From Christiangramia echinicola DSM 19838 (GTDB lineage Bacteria; Bacteroidota; Bacteroidia; Flavobacteriales; Flavobacteriaceae), in NCBI RefSeq assembly GCF_000423065.1, contig NZ_AUHG01000012.1:124001-188000 (forward strand): a DNA stretch of 64,000 nucleotides. Reading direction: 5' to 3'. How positions within the stretch are numbered: position 1 is the stretch's first letter; every line of letters begins with the position of its first letter. Positions 25,801 through 34,904 of this stretch are shown in pieces. A program made the translations under genes and the position numbers. The notes below the pieces were generated by a model. It worked only from the letters and a program-made list of their open reading frames with translations, was not told the DNA's origin and ran no database searches.

Positions 25801-27812
25801 TTAAGATTTGGATCTTTGTAATTTAAACTTAACGGGCCTTCTCCGTCTTTAAGTTCAGCTTTAAGATCAATATTTCTGAATTCATAACTATTATAGGTAA
25901 AAGAAGATATTTGAGTTTCCAGGTTAGCATCAAGATCATTGACGGAGCTTCCTTTCCCCGAAGCTTTTAAATTTAACTGAATATCACCCAGGGCATCATT
26001 TTGCAAGAGGCTGCCGAGAGCAATACTATCACCCTGCACCTCTGCATCAAAAGCAATTTGATCGCCCATTTCTATATCCCCATCCACATCTAGCTGGCCC
26101 AGACTGGTTTTAATAATAGAATTGGTCTTTATTTGAGTTGAATTCCCAGAAAAACTACCGTTTACAGTAATATTTTCAGGTAATTTTAAGCCCAGATCTT
26201 CTTCCTTTACAAATTTTAGAAGATCACTTCTTTTGGTAGTCATATTTACCTTAGGTAAATTAAAACTCAATCTTTCAGGATCCTGAAGATTTACAAGGCT
26301 GCCATTTCCGGAAATACGGGTGTTGTTCCAGTTTAAATTTAAGGCTTGTAGATCTAAATTATCCAGCTTTCCGGAAGCTGCAAGGTTTCCTCGAATAGGA
26401 GAAATAGACAATGAATCTAAATAATCGTTATTCCTCAGGCCGGGCTGAAATCTATATAGGTCTTTAATATTTAAATAGATATTTCTAAGATCTAAACTCA
26501 AACGTGCACTACCTGGATTTTCTATAAAATCATTTAGACTTTCATAATTGATATTCAGACTACCCGAAAGTGAATTGTTATTCGCAGCCATTTCAATTTC
26601 TGAGAATTCCATTTTCCTATTATTTACTATAGCCTCGATATTGATCTTTTTCACATTGATTCCAGATCCTTCCTTAAATTCCAATTTTTCCACATTAACC
26701 ATCGCCTCCTCCCTTTCATATTTAATATCTTCTGCTAGAAAGTTTAAACTATCCAACCTGATTGCGTTTGGATCAAAGACACCCTTCTTTACTTCTGCTC
26801 CATTTACAGAATAATCTAATGCGTTATTCGCCAGATCTACCCTGGCAATATCAAGTTTATAGTCGGGCCATTGAAAAGCAGATTCAGAAGTACCTGTGTT
26901 TTTAGAATTAGAACTCGCCTGGGTCATTTCTAGCGTTACGGTAGAATTTGCCAAGGCAATTTCATCACTTCCAATGATCAGGTCTTTAATATTGAACGAT
27001 GTATTCTTTAAATTGAAACTGGCTATATCGAAATTTGTGAATAGGGAATCCGGTTCAGAATTATATCTACCCTGAACATTATTAAATTTCAGGTCTTTAA
27101 TTCTGATAATGGGCATTGGAGGTGGCTCACTGTCACTTTCGGGAAAAGGTTTGGTTTGATCGTATTTCACCACTGCATTCTGAAGAACAGCATTATTAGC
27201 CTTAAAGATCATATTCTGAAGATCGGTTTCAGTCAAACCCAACTCCAGCAAATCAAATTTAATATTCGAATTGATCCCCGAAACACCATCAATATATACA
27301 ATATCAAAATCCTGAAGATGTAAATCTCCAATATTAATATTCATAGGTGCCGAGGTAGTATCTTTATTTGTACTTACTTGCGTAGTGTCTGTAGCATAGG
27401 CATTGGTCAAAAACTCGTAGTTGAATCCGGTTAAAGAATCCTTCCGAATTATTTTGGCCTTCATTTGTTTAGCATTCAGCCCTTCCAGACTAAAATTATT
27501 CCCTTTAATAAGAGGCATAATAGGAATATTGGCAGAAATACTACCTGCATATATTATGGTATCCCCTTTTGGATCTTCAACAAGAAGCTTCTCTATTTTT
27601 ATATCTCCATTGAATTCAATAAATAGTTTTTCCAGGTCAATATTAGCCCCTGTTTTCTTTTCTATGGAACTAATCACTTTATCCTTAATAATATTCTGTC
27701 CCCATGGACTTCTAACGAATAATATCACCAATAACAGGAAAAACAGGATACCCAGGAGGGTTTTTCCCAGTATGCGAAGTATCTTATAAACCTTTTTCTT
27801 ATTATTGGACAA
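22809..27812 (-). CDS. tamB: TamB: translocation and assembly module inner-membrane protein
   Basis: A 1667-residue AsmA-superfamily bridge protein. An N-terminal membrane anchor lies at about residues 12-32 (LGKTLLGILFFLLLVILFV), then a very long periplasmic beta-taco region built of repetitive Asn/Leu-rich strands, and the C-terminal DUF490/TamB domain with LDVRAIYTVETSAS and MPESEQGVAGGEIFGRVQQLN. It spans the periplasm and works with the Omp85 partner TamL, encoded immediately downstream and overlapping it by 8 bp. The tail KVKNEDANQSKDEENTEDEN is highly charged. The usual Bacteroidota neighbour tsaD is not here; instead the upstream divergent gene is an OmpA-like lipoprotein. Confidence 0.95.
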   Translation of the reverse strand: MSNNKKKVYKILRILGKTLLGILFFLLLVILFVRSPWGQNIIKDKVISSIEKKTGANIDLEKLFIEFNGDIKIEKLLVEDPKGDTIIYAGSISANIPIMPLIKGNNFSLEGLNAKQMKAKIIRKDSLTGFNYEFLTNAYATDTTQVSTNKDTTSAPMNINIGDLHLQDFDIVYIDGVSGINSNIKFDLLELGLTETDLQNMIFKANNAVLQNAVVKYDQTKPFPESDSEPPPMPIIRIKDLKFNNVQGRYNSEPDSLFTNFDIASFNLKNTSFNIKDLIIGSDEIALANSTVTLEMTQASSNSKNTGTSESAFQWPDYKLDIARVDLANNALDYSVNGAEVKKGVFDPNAIRLDSLNFLAEDIKYEREEAMVNVEKLEFKEGSGINVKKINIEAIVNNRKMEFSEIEMAANNNSLSGSLNINYESLNDFIENPGSARLSLDLRNIYLNIKDLYRFQPGLRNNDYLDSLSISPIRGNLAASGKLDNLDLQALNLNWNNTRISGNGSLVNLQDPERLSFNLPKVNMTTKRSDLLKFVKEEDLGLKLPENITVNGSFSGNSTQIKTNSIIKTSLGQLDVDGDIEMGDQIAFDAEVQGDSIALGSLLQNDALGDIQLNLKASGKGSSVNDLDANLETQISSFTYNSYEFRNIDLKAELKDGEGPLSLNYKDPNLNFRSETQIKLDSVSPRFDINLVLEGANLESLGITQKEIKTGFTLNGWFQGNSSQYEMEAEIIDGVAVYNNETYLLGSFDASAFVREDTTSLNINNRILDLNLQSNASPVAFSQAINRHFKRYITENYQEDSIINPVNMKLDAKISQAPLLNEVFLVNLEELDTVDINVDFREQDRIMDASISIPYIDYYSSKIDSLQINMKSDPNDLNFDLAFNELDAGPLAIKKTILKGDVVNRKLNLDFSSIYDEKELLHVNSELNFQGDTLKYHINPQDLILNANPWTIDKSNQVSFDTGYLDFQNFKISRNNQEMQLSNDKAGIEKEHLSLDFRNFKLEALLNYFNPENVLAEGQLNGNIVYEDPFGETGLLADMEINQFKILGVNLNTLSLEGNSSGFSTYDFDLAVKGGEVDLDLTGSYTAAEPSAKLNMTLDLNKVQMSALEGFSQGEIKNGSGSFSGNFSLDGTLLEPEYNGSLDFNEAKFNVAFLNAVFILPNEHLKLDNAGVYFSDFNIDDSNNNSIVVNGEVLTEKLLNPNFNLDVQATNFKLLNSTEEDNSLFYGTAVVDVDAQINGDLNLPKVNMNLDVKESTNFTYVVPETELQIKERDGVVIFVNKEDPDAILSQTEEESYVVSGYDIFTRISVNEGAKFNVIINQETGDKFQVQGEGDLIFNMYPNGRTALTGIYEINDGFYEMSLYNLVKRRFDIADGSRVSWAGDPFDAQLDVRAIYTVETSASSLMASSISSSDNNELDRYQRKLPFLVYLNVDGDLMEPKITFGLDMPESEQGVAGGEIFGRVQQLNNQEQELNKQVFSLLVLNRFFPESGSDGSAGGTLAVARDNLNSALSDQLNMLSSKIMGESGVQLNFDVDSFTDYQGESAQDRTQLGITAQKAFLEDRLIVEVGSEVDIQGGNMEGQETSPVIGNVSISYLLDASGVWRIKGFSKNQYENVIDGQLVVSGIALIFTKEFNKFKNMFEKAVMEKVKNEDANQSKDEENTEDEN

Positions 27813-28239
27813 TCAGTAGAATTTAGGATTTCTCAAAGTTATCGTTTAGAGACTATTTCACGAAGTTTAAATCTATTGTATTCTAATAAACTTGTGTTAA
27901 AAAACCTTTGATAAAGGCTGCTTAGATAGTCTACACTGAAATTCTCATGATTAGAACTGTGGAGAAAATTTACACAGTTTAGTCCTTTTTCTACAGTTTT
28001 TAATCGATTTGATCACTTCAGCTTCATGTAAGGCTAAGGCTCGCTACTAATTTATCTATTTTGCAATACAGGCACCTTAATGTGCTTATTTTAAAGCTTT
28101 AAGCCGGAATTTCAGTTTTCCTTTTTCACTGCTTTATTAACCGTAAAAGCGAATGTGAATTAGGAGTGGCACTATTATAGCCTTTAATAAAACGATTAGT
28201 CAAACTAAATAATCAATATAAAAATTAAAAATCCGATTT
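27813..28239. promoter_or_regulatory. long divergent promoter region between tamB and the OmpA-like gene, with a dyad
   Basis: No gene is convincing in these 427 bp. The most regular element is AACTGTG at 27955-27961 with CACAGTT at 27973-27979 (7-bp arms, 11-bp spacer), followed by T-rich sequence; it could be an operator or a weak terminator. Confidence 0.4.
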
Positions 28240-29085
28240 ATGAAAAGAGTAATAACTGTAACTGTTTTGGCAGCCACCATGCTAACTTCATGTGTTTCTA
28301 AAAAGAAGTATGTTGCCCTGGAAGATGAATTAAATGACACCAGAAGTACTTTACAAAAGACCAGAGTAGAAAAAGAAGAAATTGAAGATAAGTATGCTGC
28401 TATTGAGCAAAGAGTTGCTGAATATAATGCGAAAATAAATTCCCTGAGAACAGAAAATGAGGGGATGATGGAAATGAATGACCTAACGGTGATGTCTAAG
28501 AACACCAAGGAAAAGATGAGAAATACCATCGCTAAAATGGATCCTGAGAAGGTGAAAGGCGCAGAATCGCTGGAAGATTCGATAAACCTGGTAGTCTCTT
28601 ATAACCTTAAGCAAAATATTTCTGAAGGTGCAGATGAGGATGATATAGACATTAGTGTAGATGAAACAGTAGTAATGATTAATGTTTCTGATAAACTTTT
28701 ATTTGGAAGCGGTAGTTATAGAGTAACTAATGAAGCTCAGCCTTTACTAAAGAAACTTGCTGAAGTAATTAATAGTGAACCAGCGATGGAGGTTATGATC
28801 GAAGGTCATACAGATGATCGTACCATGGTAAAAGATTCTTATTTGAAGGATAACTGGGATCTTAGTGTTAGAAGAGCTACGTCTATAGTTAGACTTCTAC
28901 AGGAAAAGTATAATGTAGAGCCTTCTAAATTAATTGCTGCCGGTAGAAGTAGTTACCAGCCACTTGTTGAAAATACCAACAAAGACAATATGGCTAAAAA
29001 CCGTAGAACAAGAATTGTAATTATTCCAAATCTTGATAAATTCTTTGCAATGCTAGAGGGAGAAGCTTCAGTAGCTAAGAATTAA
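28240..29085 (+). CDS. OmpA-family lipoprotein with coiled-coil
   Basis: A 281-residue lipoprotein: signal MKRVITVTVLAATMLTSC with Cys18 as lipid site. Residues 24-90 form a heptad-rich coiled coil (LEDELNDTRSTLQKTRVEKEE). The C-terminal 140 residues are an OmpA-like peptidoglycan-binding domain, with VMIEGHTDDRTM and the NWDLSVRRATSIVRLLQE helix containing the Asp/Arg pair that binds meso-diaminopimelate. It probably tethers the outer membrane to the wall. It sits divergent from tamB and ends at a strong terminator. Confidence 0.93.
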   Translation: MKRVITVTVLAATMLTSCVSKKKYVALEDELNDTRSTLQKTRVEKEEIEDKYAAIEQRVAEYNAKINSLRTENEGMMEMNDLTVMSKNTKEKMRNTIAKMDPEKVKGAESLEDSINLVVSYNLKQNISEGADEDDIDISVDETVVMINVSDKLLFGSGSYRVTNEAQPLLKKLAEVINSEPAMEVMIEGHTDDRTMVKDSYLKDNWDLSVRRATSIVRLLQEKYNVEPSKLIAAGRSSYQPLVENTNKDNMAKNRRTRIVIIPNLDKFFAMLEGEASVAKN

Positions 29086-29108
29086 AAGAGTAAGATTTAT
29101 AAAATTTT

Positions 29109-29132
29109 AAGGGGAAGCATTTGCTTCCCCTT
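29109..29132. terminator. terminator between OmpA-like and DoxX genes
   Basis: AAGGGGAAGC (29109-29118), an ATTT loop, and GCTTCCCCTT (29123-29132) followed by a T run on the forward strand. The stem is 10 bp and near-perfect. Confidence 0.9.
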
Positions 29133-29135
29133 TTT

Positions 29136-29561
29136 TTATGCTCTGGACTTTTTCTTCTTATTCATCCAGAAATCTATAGAATATTTACCGGGTCCAGTAA
29201 AAGCAAGAAGTATAAACCCAGACATAAAAAGAAGTGGCAATTCCTGATCTGCAAATCCATCTGCCTTATGTACTATAAAAGCAGCAACAAACGTTGAAGT
29301 TATTAGTGGCAATGCCGCAAACCTGGTTATAAAACCAAATAAAATAAATGCCGCACAGAAAAATTCTGAGAATACGGCCAAAGTAAAGGTAATTGTTTCC
29401 CCTAGCCCAATAGGGTCTGCAAAACCCAATTCTTCAGGCCCAAAAAACTTTAGAAGTTTGGGTAATCCGTGTGTAAGCATCAAGAGTGCGATTGAAACAC
29501 GAAAAATTAGTAGTCCCACATCTGCATTTAATAAATTAATATTTGTTCTGTACGAATCCAT
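29136..29561 (-). CDS. DoxX family membrane protein
   Basis: A 141-residue inner-membrane protein with four predicted membrane segments (residues about 15-35, 55-75, 80-98, 108-126). GLLIFRVSIALLMLTHGLPKL at the N-terminus is the DoxX signature, and FSEFFCAAFILFGFITRFAALPLI follows. DoxX proteins are linked to thiosulfate or quinone metabolism and oxidative stress, but no partner is nearby, so no function is assigned. It is monocistronic. Confidence 0.9.
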   Translation of the reverse strand: MDSYRTNINLLNADVGLLIFRVSIALLMLTHGLPKLLKFFGPEELGFADPIGLGETITFTLAVFSEFFCAAFILFGFITRFAALPLITSTFVAAFIVHKADGFADQELPLLFMSGFILLAFTGPGKYSIDFWMNKKKKSRA

Positions 29562-29682
29562 GACAACTTGTTTGAAGTTGAATTAAATATATAAAAAAGT
29601 TAAATCATTGAAATTCAATATTCAAATCGGAAGGTAAATTTGGATATTTAGTGGAGGATACTGAATTCATTCAAGAGGAAAT

Positions 29683-30183
29683 TCAATAAAATATTTTAAT
29701 TATTTTTAATTTCCTTAATTCATCTCCCAATCTGAAATCAGCCGTTTCCCCCACTTTTTTACCAGTTATAGCTCTGGCAATTGGTGCAACAAATGCGATC
29801 TTCTTATTTTTGATATTAGCCTCATCTACGCCTACAATCTGAAATTTCTGAATTTGACCATTACTGATATTTTCGATTTCTACATGCGCTCCAAATCTTA
29901 CTTCGTCTTTAGGTAATTCTTGAGGTGTAAGCAACCTGGCCGTATTAAGTCTCTCCATTAAAAGATTGATCTTACCATCAATTAAACTCTGTTCTCTTCT
30001 CTTTTCAGTATCATTTTCTGCAGTTACATTAGCTCTGGCGTTTTCCAGATCTTTTAGTTCCTTTTTCAATTCTTCCATACCATTCATAGTGACATAATTA
30101 GTGACACCCTCAGGAATAGCTGCTCTCGGCGGTATAATTACCGGTTCCTCCTGATCTTCCTCCTTTACAAATCCTCTGCTCAT
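29683..30183 (-). CDS. GreA/GreB family transcription elongation factor
   Basis: A 166-residue protein. It has an extended N-terminus (MSRGFVKEEDQEEPVIIPPR), an antiparallel coiled-coil (GMEELKKELKDLENARANV to NLLMERLNTARLL) and a C-terminal FKBP-like domain (GQIQKFQIVGVDEANIKNKKIAFVAP). Gre factors reach into the RNA polymerase secondary channel and trigger cleavage of backtracked RNA. The acidic tip residues normally at the hairpin loop are represented by ENDTEKRREQ. Flavobacteria usually also have a classical GreA elsewhere; this is the longer paralogue type. It is monocistronic. Confidence 0.88.
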   Translation of the reverse strand: MSRGFVKEEDQEEPVIIPPRAAIPEGVTNYVTMNGMEELKKELKDLENARANVTAENDTEKRREQSLIDGKINLLMERLNTARLLTPQELPKDEVRFGAHVEIENISNGQIQKFQIVGVDEANIKNKKIAFVAPIARAITGKKVGETADFRLGDELRKLKIIKIFY

Positions 30184-30320
30184 AATTAAATTTCAATCCT
30201 AATTCCCTGAATAATATCTAAATGGGCTCATCCTGCCAAATATGGAATCATAAATATTTCAGAAAGAAAATGAGCGAATAGAAGTTAGTTCTACTTTTAT
30301 ATAAGGATTAACCGTGAAAT

Positions 30321-32132
30321 ATGAGCCTGGAAATAATCATCCTTTTTGTCTTGATCATCATTGTGATATTTCTTTTTGCCCTGGAAATTTTCCCGGTAGA
30401 TAAGATTGCTTTTTTCATAATGGTTAGTCTTCTCCTTTTTAATTTAGTTAGTCCTGAGGAAGCTATATCAGGCTTTTCCAGTCCCGCCACTATAACTGTT
30501 CTTGCCCTTATGATCATTGCAATAGGTCTGGAAGATAATGGAGTCATAGACTGGCTGGCAAACGGACTAAAAAAACTTCGAGGTTTACCTTTATTCTTTA
30601 TGGTGCCAGTATTTATGTTCATAGCTGGAGGTATTTCAGCTTTTATAAATACTACCGCCGTTGTACTGGTCTTTGTCAAGATCATCAATGAACTTACCGA
30701 GAAATATGATATTCCCAATTCTAAGCTATTACTTCCTATTTCCTTCGCAGGTATCATTGGAGGTAGTTGCACTTTAATGGGTACATCTACGAACCTTATT
30801 GTTAATGCTGTGGCAGTTAAACGTGGAGTGGAAAGATTTCAATTTTTTGAATTCAGCTGGTACGGCGTCATCTTTCTTTTAATCACCATCGTGACTATTA
30901 GTATTCTTATGCGATTCTTACCAGGCAAATCGAAGAACAATATTTCCAGCGATTATGATTTAGATGAATTCATAACCCGTGGAATAATTTCAAATGAATC
31001 TAAACTTATTGGTAAGAATATTCAGGAAATATTTGGTACAGAGGCTGAAGATATAGACGTAATAAGACTTAAAAGAAAAGGTGCTATCAATGAGCATCCT
31101 GGAAAATACACCACCCTTAAAGAGGGAGATCAATTATTGCTTAGGTGTAGTATTAAGCAATTACTGAAATTAAAAGATTCCGGAGATATCATTATCATTA
31201 AGAATAATGAAAAAGCTAAAACAGAAGAAAACTCTGAATCTCTCGCAAACAACGAGGATAACTTTCAGTTATTAGAAATCCTGATGCTTCCAAATTCACC
31301 ATTGATTGGTAAAAGTATAAAGACCGTTGGATGGTATGATCTTCATGGAGCTTCTCCTCTGGCGATCAGAAAAAGAAGAAGTCTTAGAAATCCAGGAAGA
31401 AGGATCTTTAATAAGGAATCTGATGATATAGAATTAAGGGTTGGCGACCGGCTGCTGGTAGAGGTTTCGCCAAATGATCTGCATGAGCTTCGTAAGATGG
31501 ACGATATAGCAATTTTAGAGAAACATGAGGATATTAAGATCACTACAAAATCTAAACGTAATATATCTTTAGGAATCCTATTATTAGTGATCGCTTTATC
31601 AGCATTTTCGATATTTCCAATTTTAAAAAGCGCTCTAATAGGATGCTTTCTAATGATTTTTCTTAAATGCATAGATCTGGGAAAAATATATTCACAGGTT
31701 AACTGGCAGATCATTTTTCTTCTTGCAGGAATGATCCCTCTTGGTGTAGCAATGACTAATACGGGAGCAGATCAATGGATCTCCGGGAATCTATTAAAAT
31801 TGTTCGCTGATAAAAGCCATTTTGTTGTTATAGGCCTGTTATTCCTGGTAACCATGTTTTTGAGTGGATTTATTTCTAACAATGCCACCGCAATTATCAT
31901 TGCTCCTATAGCCATAACCATAGCAGCTAATCTAAATCTTGATCCAAAACCATTTATTCTGGCCGTTCTTTTCGCGTCTAATTTTAGCTTTTTTACTCCT
32001 GTTGGTTATCAAACCAATACTATTATTTACGGAATGGGAATTTATAAATTCAAACATTTCTTATTAATAGGTGGAGTTCTATCTATTGTCCTTTGGATTA
32101 CCGCAACGATACTTCTATCAGGACAACTTTAA
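30321..32132 (+). CDS. SLC13-type (DASS) permease with two RCK_C domains
   Basis: A 603-residue transporter of the divalent-anion:sodium symporter family. Ten to eleven membrane segments flank a central cytosolic region (about residues 210-415) with two TrkA-C/RCK_C modules (IIIIKNNEKAK and RNLSL... flanks; GDQLLLRCSIKQLLKL and GDRLLVEVSPNDLHEL). Conserved transport motifs are FINTTAVVLVF in the first half and FLSGFISNNATAIIIAPI in the second, each with an Asn/Thr pair of the substrate clamshell. It probably imports sulfate, dicarboxylates or a similar anion. It lies 24 bp upstream of the glycosyltransferase, perhaps in one unit. Confidence 0.92.
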   Translation: MSLEIIILFVLIIIVIFLFALEIFPVDKIAFFIMVSLLLFNLVSPEEAISGFSSPATITVLALMIIAIGLEDNGVIDWLANGLKKLRGLPLFFMVPVFMFIAGGISAFINTTAVVLVFVKIINELTEKYDIPNSKLLLPISFAGIIGGSCTLMGTSTNLIVNAVAVKRGVERFQFFEFSWYGVIFLLITIVTISILMRFLPGKSKNNISSDYDLDEFITRGIISNESKLIGKNIQEIFGTEAEDIDVIRLKRKGAINEHPGKYTTLKEGDQLLLRCSIKQLLKLKDSGDIIIIKNNEKAKTEENSESLANNEDNFQLLEILMLPNSPLIGKSIKTVGWYDLHGASPLAIRKRRSLRNPGRRIFNKESDDIELRVGDRLLVEVSPNDLHELRKMDDIAILEKHEDIKITTKSKRNISLGILLLVIALSAFSIFPILKSALIGCFLMIFLKCIDLGKIYSQVNWQIIFLLAGMIPLGVAMTNTGADQWISGNLLKLFADKSHFVVIGLLFLVTMFLSGFISNNATAIIIAPIAITIAANLNLDPKPFILAVLFASNFSFFTPVGYQTNTIIYGMGIYKFKHFLLIGGVLSIVLWITATILLSGQL

Positions 32133-32156
32133 AATGTTATTTTTGAAAAAAAGTTA

Positions 32157-33395
32157 ATGTCAAACCTTCTTATTATTGGCTACATCTGGCCCGAGCCGTC
32201 TTCTTCAGCGGCAGGAGCCAGAATGATGCAATTAATAGAATTCTTTCAGAATGAAAATTATAGAATAACCTTTGCGACCACCGCTCGAGATACAGATAAT
32301 AAGGTGGATCTTGATTCATTGGGAATTCATACGGAAAGGATCAAATTGAACGATCCTGAGTTTGATATTTTACTTAAAGAATTGAATCCTGAGATTGTTC
32401 TTTTTGACCGTTTCATGATAGAGGAACAATTTGGCTGGAGAGTAGATAATGTTTGTCCTGCAGCCATTAAAATTTTAGATACAGAAGATCTTCATTTTCT
32501 TCGGAATGCCCGTGAGGAAGCTTATAAAAAGAATATTTCTGAAAAAGATATTTACCTGACTTCAGATCTTGCCAAAAGGGAGATCGCTGCGATATACCGA
32601 TGTGACATAAGTTTAATAATTTCTGAACCTGAATTAGAATTACTTCGTACCGAATTCAGAATACCGGAAGAGATCTTGCTCTATTTACCATTTATGCTTT
32701 CAGCAATATCAAAAAATGAGCAATTGGAATTACCAGGTTTTAACGATCGAAAGGATTTTATAAGCATTGGGAACTTTCTGCATGAACCAAACTGGAATGC
32801 CGTATTATTCCTTAAGGAAAAAGTATGGCCAGAAATTCATAAAAAACTACCTGAAGCCAGGATGAACATTTATGGTGCATACCCTTCAGAAAAAGTTCTA
32901 AATCTTCATAATACAAACGAAAAATTTCTCATTCATGGTTGGGTAGAGAATGCGAACGAGGTAATGAAGAACTCCAAAATTTGCCTTGCTCCTATACAAT
33001 TTGGTGCCGGGTTAAAAGGCAAACTGGTAGAAGCCATGAAAAACGGAACACCTTCAGTTACTACAGGAATCGGCGCTGAAGGAATAAGTAATTGGAATAA
33101 ATGGAATGGATTTGTTACTAATGAAGTTGAGAAATTTGTTCAGCATGCAATAGAACTATATTCGAATGAAAATCTTTGGAAGGAGAAGCAACAAACAGGT
33201 TTTGAGATATTTAACAACAAATTTAATAAGAAGTATCATCAGGATAATTTTCGTAAAACATTAAATTCGATAATAAAGAATTTATCCATGCATCGTGATC
33301 TTAATTTTACAGGAAAGATGTTAAAACATCATTTACATCGAAGCACTTATTTCATGTCCAGATTTATAGAGGAAAAGAATCGAAATAAAAATTAG
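32157..33395 (+). CDS. GT4-type glycosyltransferase
   Basis: A 412-residue protein with a GT-B fold. The N-terminal Rossmann half begins LLIIGYIWPEPSSSAAGARM, and the C-terminal nucleotide-sugar half has DFISIGNFLHEPNWNAVLFL, VENANEVMKNSKICLAPIQFGAGLKGKLVEAMKNGTPSVTT (the glycine-rich E-x7-E-like phosphate-binding region) and GAEGIS. It would transfer a hexose to an acceptor such as a lipid-linked or protein-bound glycan. Donor and acceptor are unknown, and no other glycan genes lie around it. It may be co-transcribed with the upstream permease. Confidence 0.88.
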   Translation: MSNLLIIGYIWPEPSSSAAGARMMQLIEFFQNENYRITFATTARDTDNKVDLDSLGIHTERIKLNDPEFDILLKELNPEIVLFDRFMIEEQFGWRVDNVCPAAIKILDTEDLHFLRNAREEAYKKNISEKDIYLTSDLAKREIAAIYRCDISLIISEPELELLRTEFRIPEEILLYLPFMLSAISKNEQLELPGFNDRKDFISIGNFLHEPNWNAVLFLKEKVWPEIHKKLPEARMNIYGAYPSEKVLNLHNTNEKFLIHGWVENANEVMKNSKICLAPIQFGAGLKGKLVEAMKNGTPSVTTGIGAEGISNWNKWNGFVTNEVEKFVQHAIELYSNENLWKEKQQTGFEIFNNKFNKKYHQDNFRKTLNSIIKNLSMHRDLNFTGKMLKHHLHRSTYFMSRFIEEKNRNKN

Positions 33396-33469
33396 AAAAC
33401 CGCCGGAAGACATGCTTACCGACAGTTTTCACTACACAAAAAACAGTTTAATCAAAAATTCTAAACAAA

Positions 33470-34804
33470 CTAGACCGAACTAACCAATCTATCATCAAAA
33501 AGCTTTTTATTCAATTTTTGCAAAACCTCTATTTTATTACGGGTATCTACAAGCAAAGAAATGTTATTATTACTTCCACCGTAAGAGATCATCCTTACCG
33601 GAACATCCTTTAGTATTTCAAATAATCTTGAGGTTCCTCGATCCTCCATAACCCCTTCTCCAACTATACAAATAATGCTATGATTGGAATCAACACTTAT
33701 TTCCCCATAGCTTTCTAATTCTTTAAGTATTAGTTCAAGGTTAGAACAGTCATCTATGGTAAGTGAAATAGCGATCTCTGAAGTGGTGATCATGTCTATG
33801 GCCGTCTCATATTTATCAAATATTTCGAAGATCTTTCTAAGGAAACCGTGTGCCATTAGCATTCTATTAGACTTGATTTTGATAGCAGTAATTTCGTCTT
33901 TCGCTGAAATGGCTTTTAAACCTTTTCTTTCAGCAATAGCGCTTATGCATGTCCCGGTGGCATCAGGCGTAAATGTATTCTTCAAATAAACCGGAATATT
34001 CTTACCAATTACCGGAGATATAGTTTGTGGATGCAAGATTTTAGCTCCAAAGTATGCCAGCTCTGCAGCCTCTTCGAAACTTAATTGAGATACAGGATGG
34101 GTATTTTCTACAAAACGAGGATCATTATTGTGTAAACCACTAATGTCTGTCCATATCTGGATTTCAGAGGCCCTTATTGCAGCTCCAAGGATAGTTGCCG
34201 TATAATCGCTCCCTCCTCTTTTTAAAGTGTTTACTGCGCCTTTAGCATCTATTCTTACAAATCCCTGAGTGATAAGAATATCATTTTCTTCAGATGATTT
34301 CAAATAATCATTCAGGAGTTCTCCAATATGCAAGGTATCTGGATTTTCAAGATTATTTACCTGCATGAATTTTTTAGCATCTAACAAGCTATTTCCAATA
34401 CCTTCAAATTTCAGGTATTCACTAAAAATAAGAGTTAATAAGCTTTCACCAGTGGTAAGAATTTTAGCTTCTATCTGGTTATTCCAATTAGATCGGCAAA
34501 TTTGTTCCAATTCATCAAACTGAAAATTTAATCTTGATTTAACCGTATTGTTCACCGAATCCTCTGCAATTAATTCATCTACCAGGTCAAAGTGTTTTGT
34601 CTTCAAATCCAGAATTATCTTCGAACAAGTAGCAAGATCGCCGATTCTAAGCTTTTCTGAGATTTCTACCAGTTTATTGGTAACTCCAGACATGGCCGAA
34701 AGAACTAATAATTTAGTGCCTTCCTGTCCTGAAACAATATTTCTCACATTCCTGATACTAGCAGCAGAACCTACAGACGTACCCCCAAATTTTAATACTT
34801 TCAT
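33470..34804 (-). CDS. lysC: aspartate kinase
   Basis: A 444-residue monofunctional aspartokinase, catalysing ATP-dependent phosphorylation of aspartate, the first step to lysine, methionine and threonine. The kinase N-terminus is MKVLKFGGTSVGS, with the DYTATILGAAI and GLHNNDPR motifs further on. Two C-terminal ACT units (about residues 300-440) give allosteric control. An earlier ATG at 34867 is in frame but adds 21 residues without similarity, so the KFGG start at 34804 is chosen. It is divergent from an ACT-containing gene of unknown function (34905), which could regulate it. Confidence 0.94.
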   Translation of the reverse strand: MKVLKFGGTSVGSAASIRNVRNIVSGQEGTKLLVLSAMSGVTNKLVEISEKLRIGDLATCSKIILDLKTKHFDLVDELIAEDSVNNTVKSRLNFQFDELEQICRSNWNNQIEAKILTTGESLLTLIFSEYLKFEGIGNSLLDAKKFMQVNNLENPDTLHIGELLNDYLKSSEENDILITQGFVRIDAKGAVNTLKRGGSDYTATILGAAIRASEIQIWTDISGLHNNDPRFVENTHPVSQLSFEEAAELAYFGAKILHPQTISPVIGKNIPVYLKNTFTPDATGTCISAIAERKGLKAISAKDEITAIKIKSNRMLMAHGFLRKIFEIFDKYETAIDMITTSEIAISLTIDDCSNLELILKELESYGEISVDSNHSIICIVGEGVMEDRGTSRLFEILKDVPVRMISYGGSNNNISLLVDTRNKIEVLQKLNKKLFDDRLVSSV

Positions 34805-34904
34805 ATCCAGTAATTTCAGGCTGCATAGATATTTATTAAATAAAGTGAGACAAAAATTATATTTCATTTTATATACATTTGTACAAAATGTTTAATAATT
34901 AACA

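Noticed and set aside
28200-28529. Reverse-strand 109-codon frame opposite the OmpA-like gene
   Set aside because: It lies antisense inside a clear lipoprotein gene, and its serine/phenylalanine-rich translation looks like a shadow frame.
30308-30772. Reverse-strand 154-codon frame opposite the SLC13-type permease
   Set aside because: Antisense to a well-supported membrane protein; composition is that of a reverse-read hydrophobic gene.
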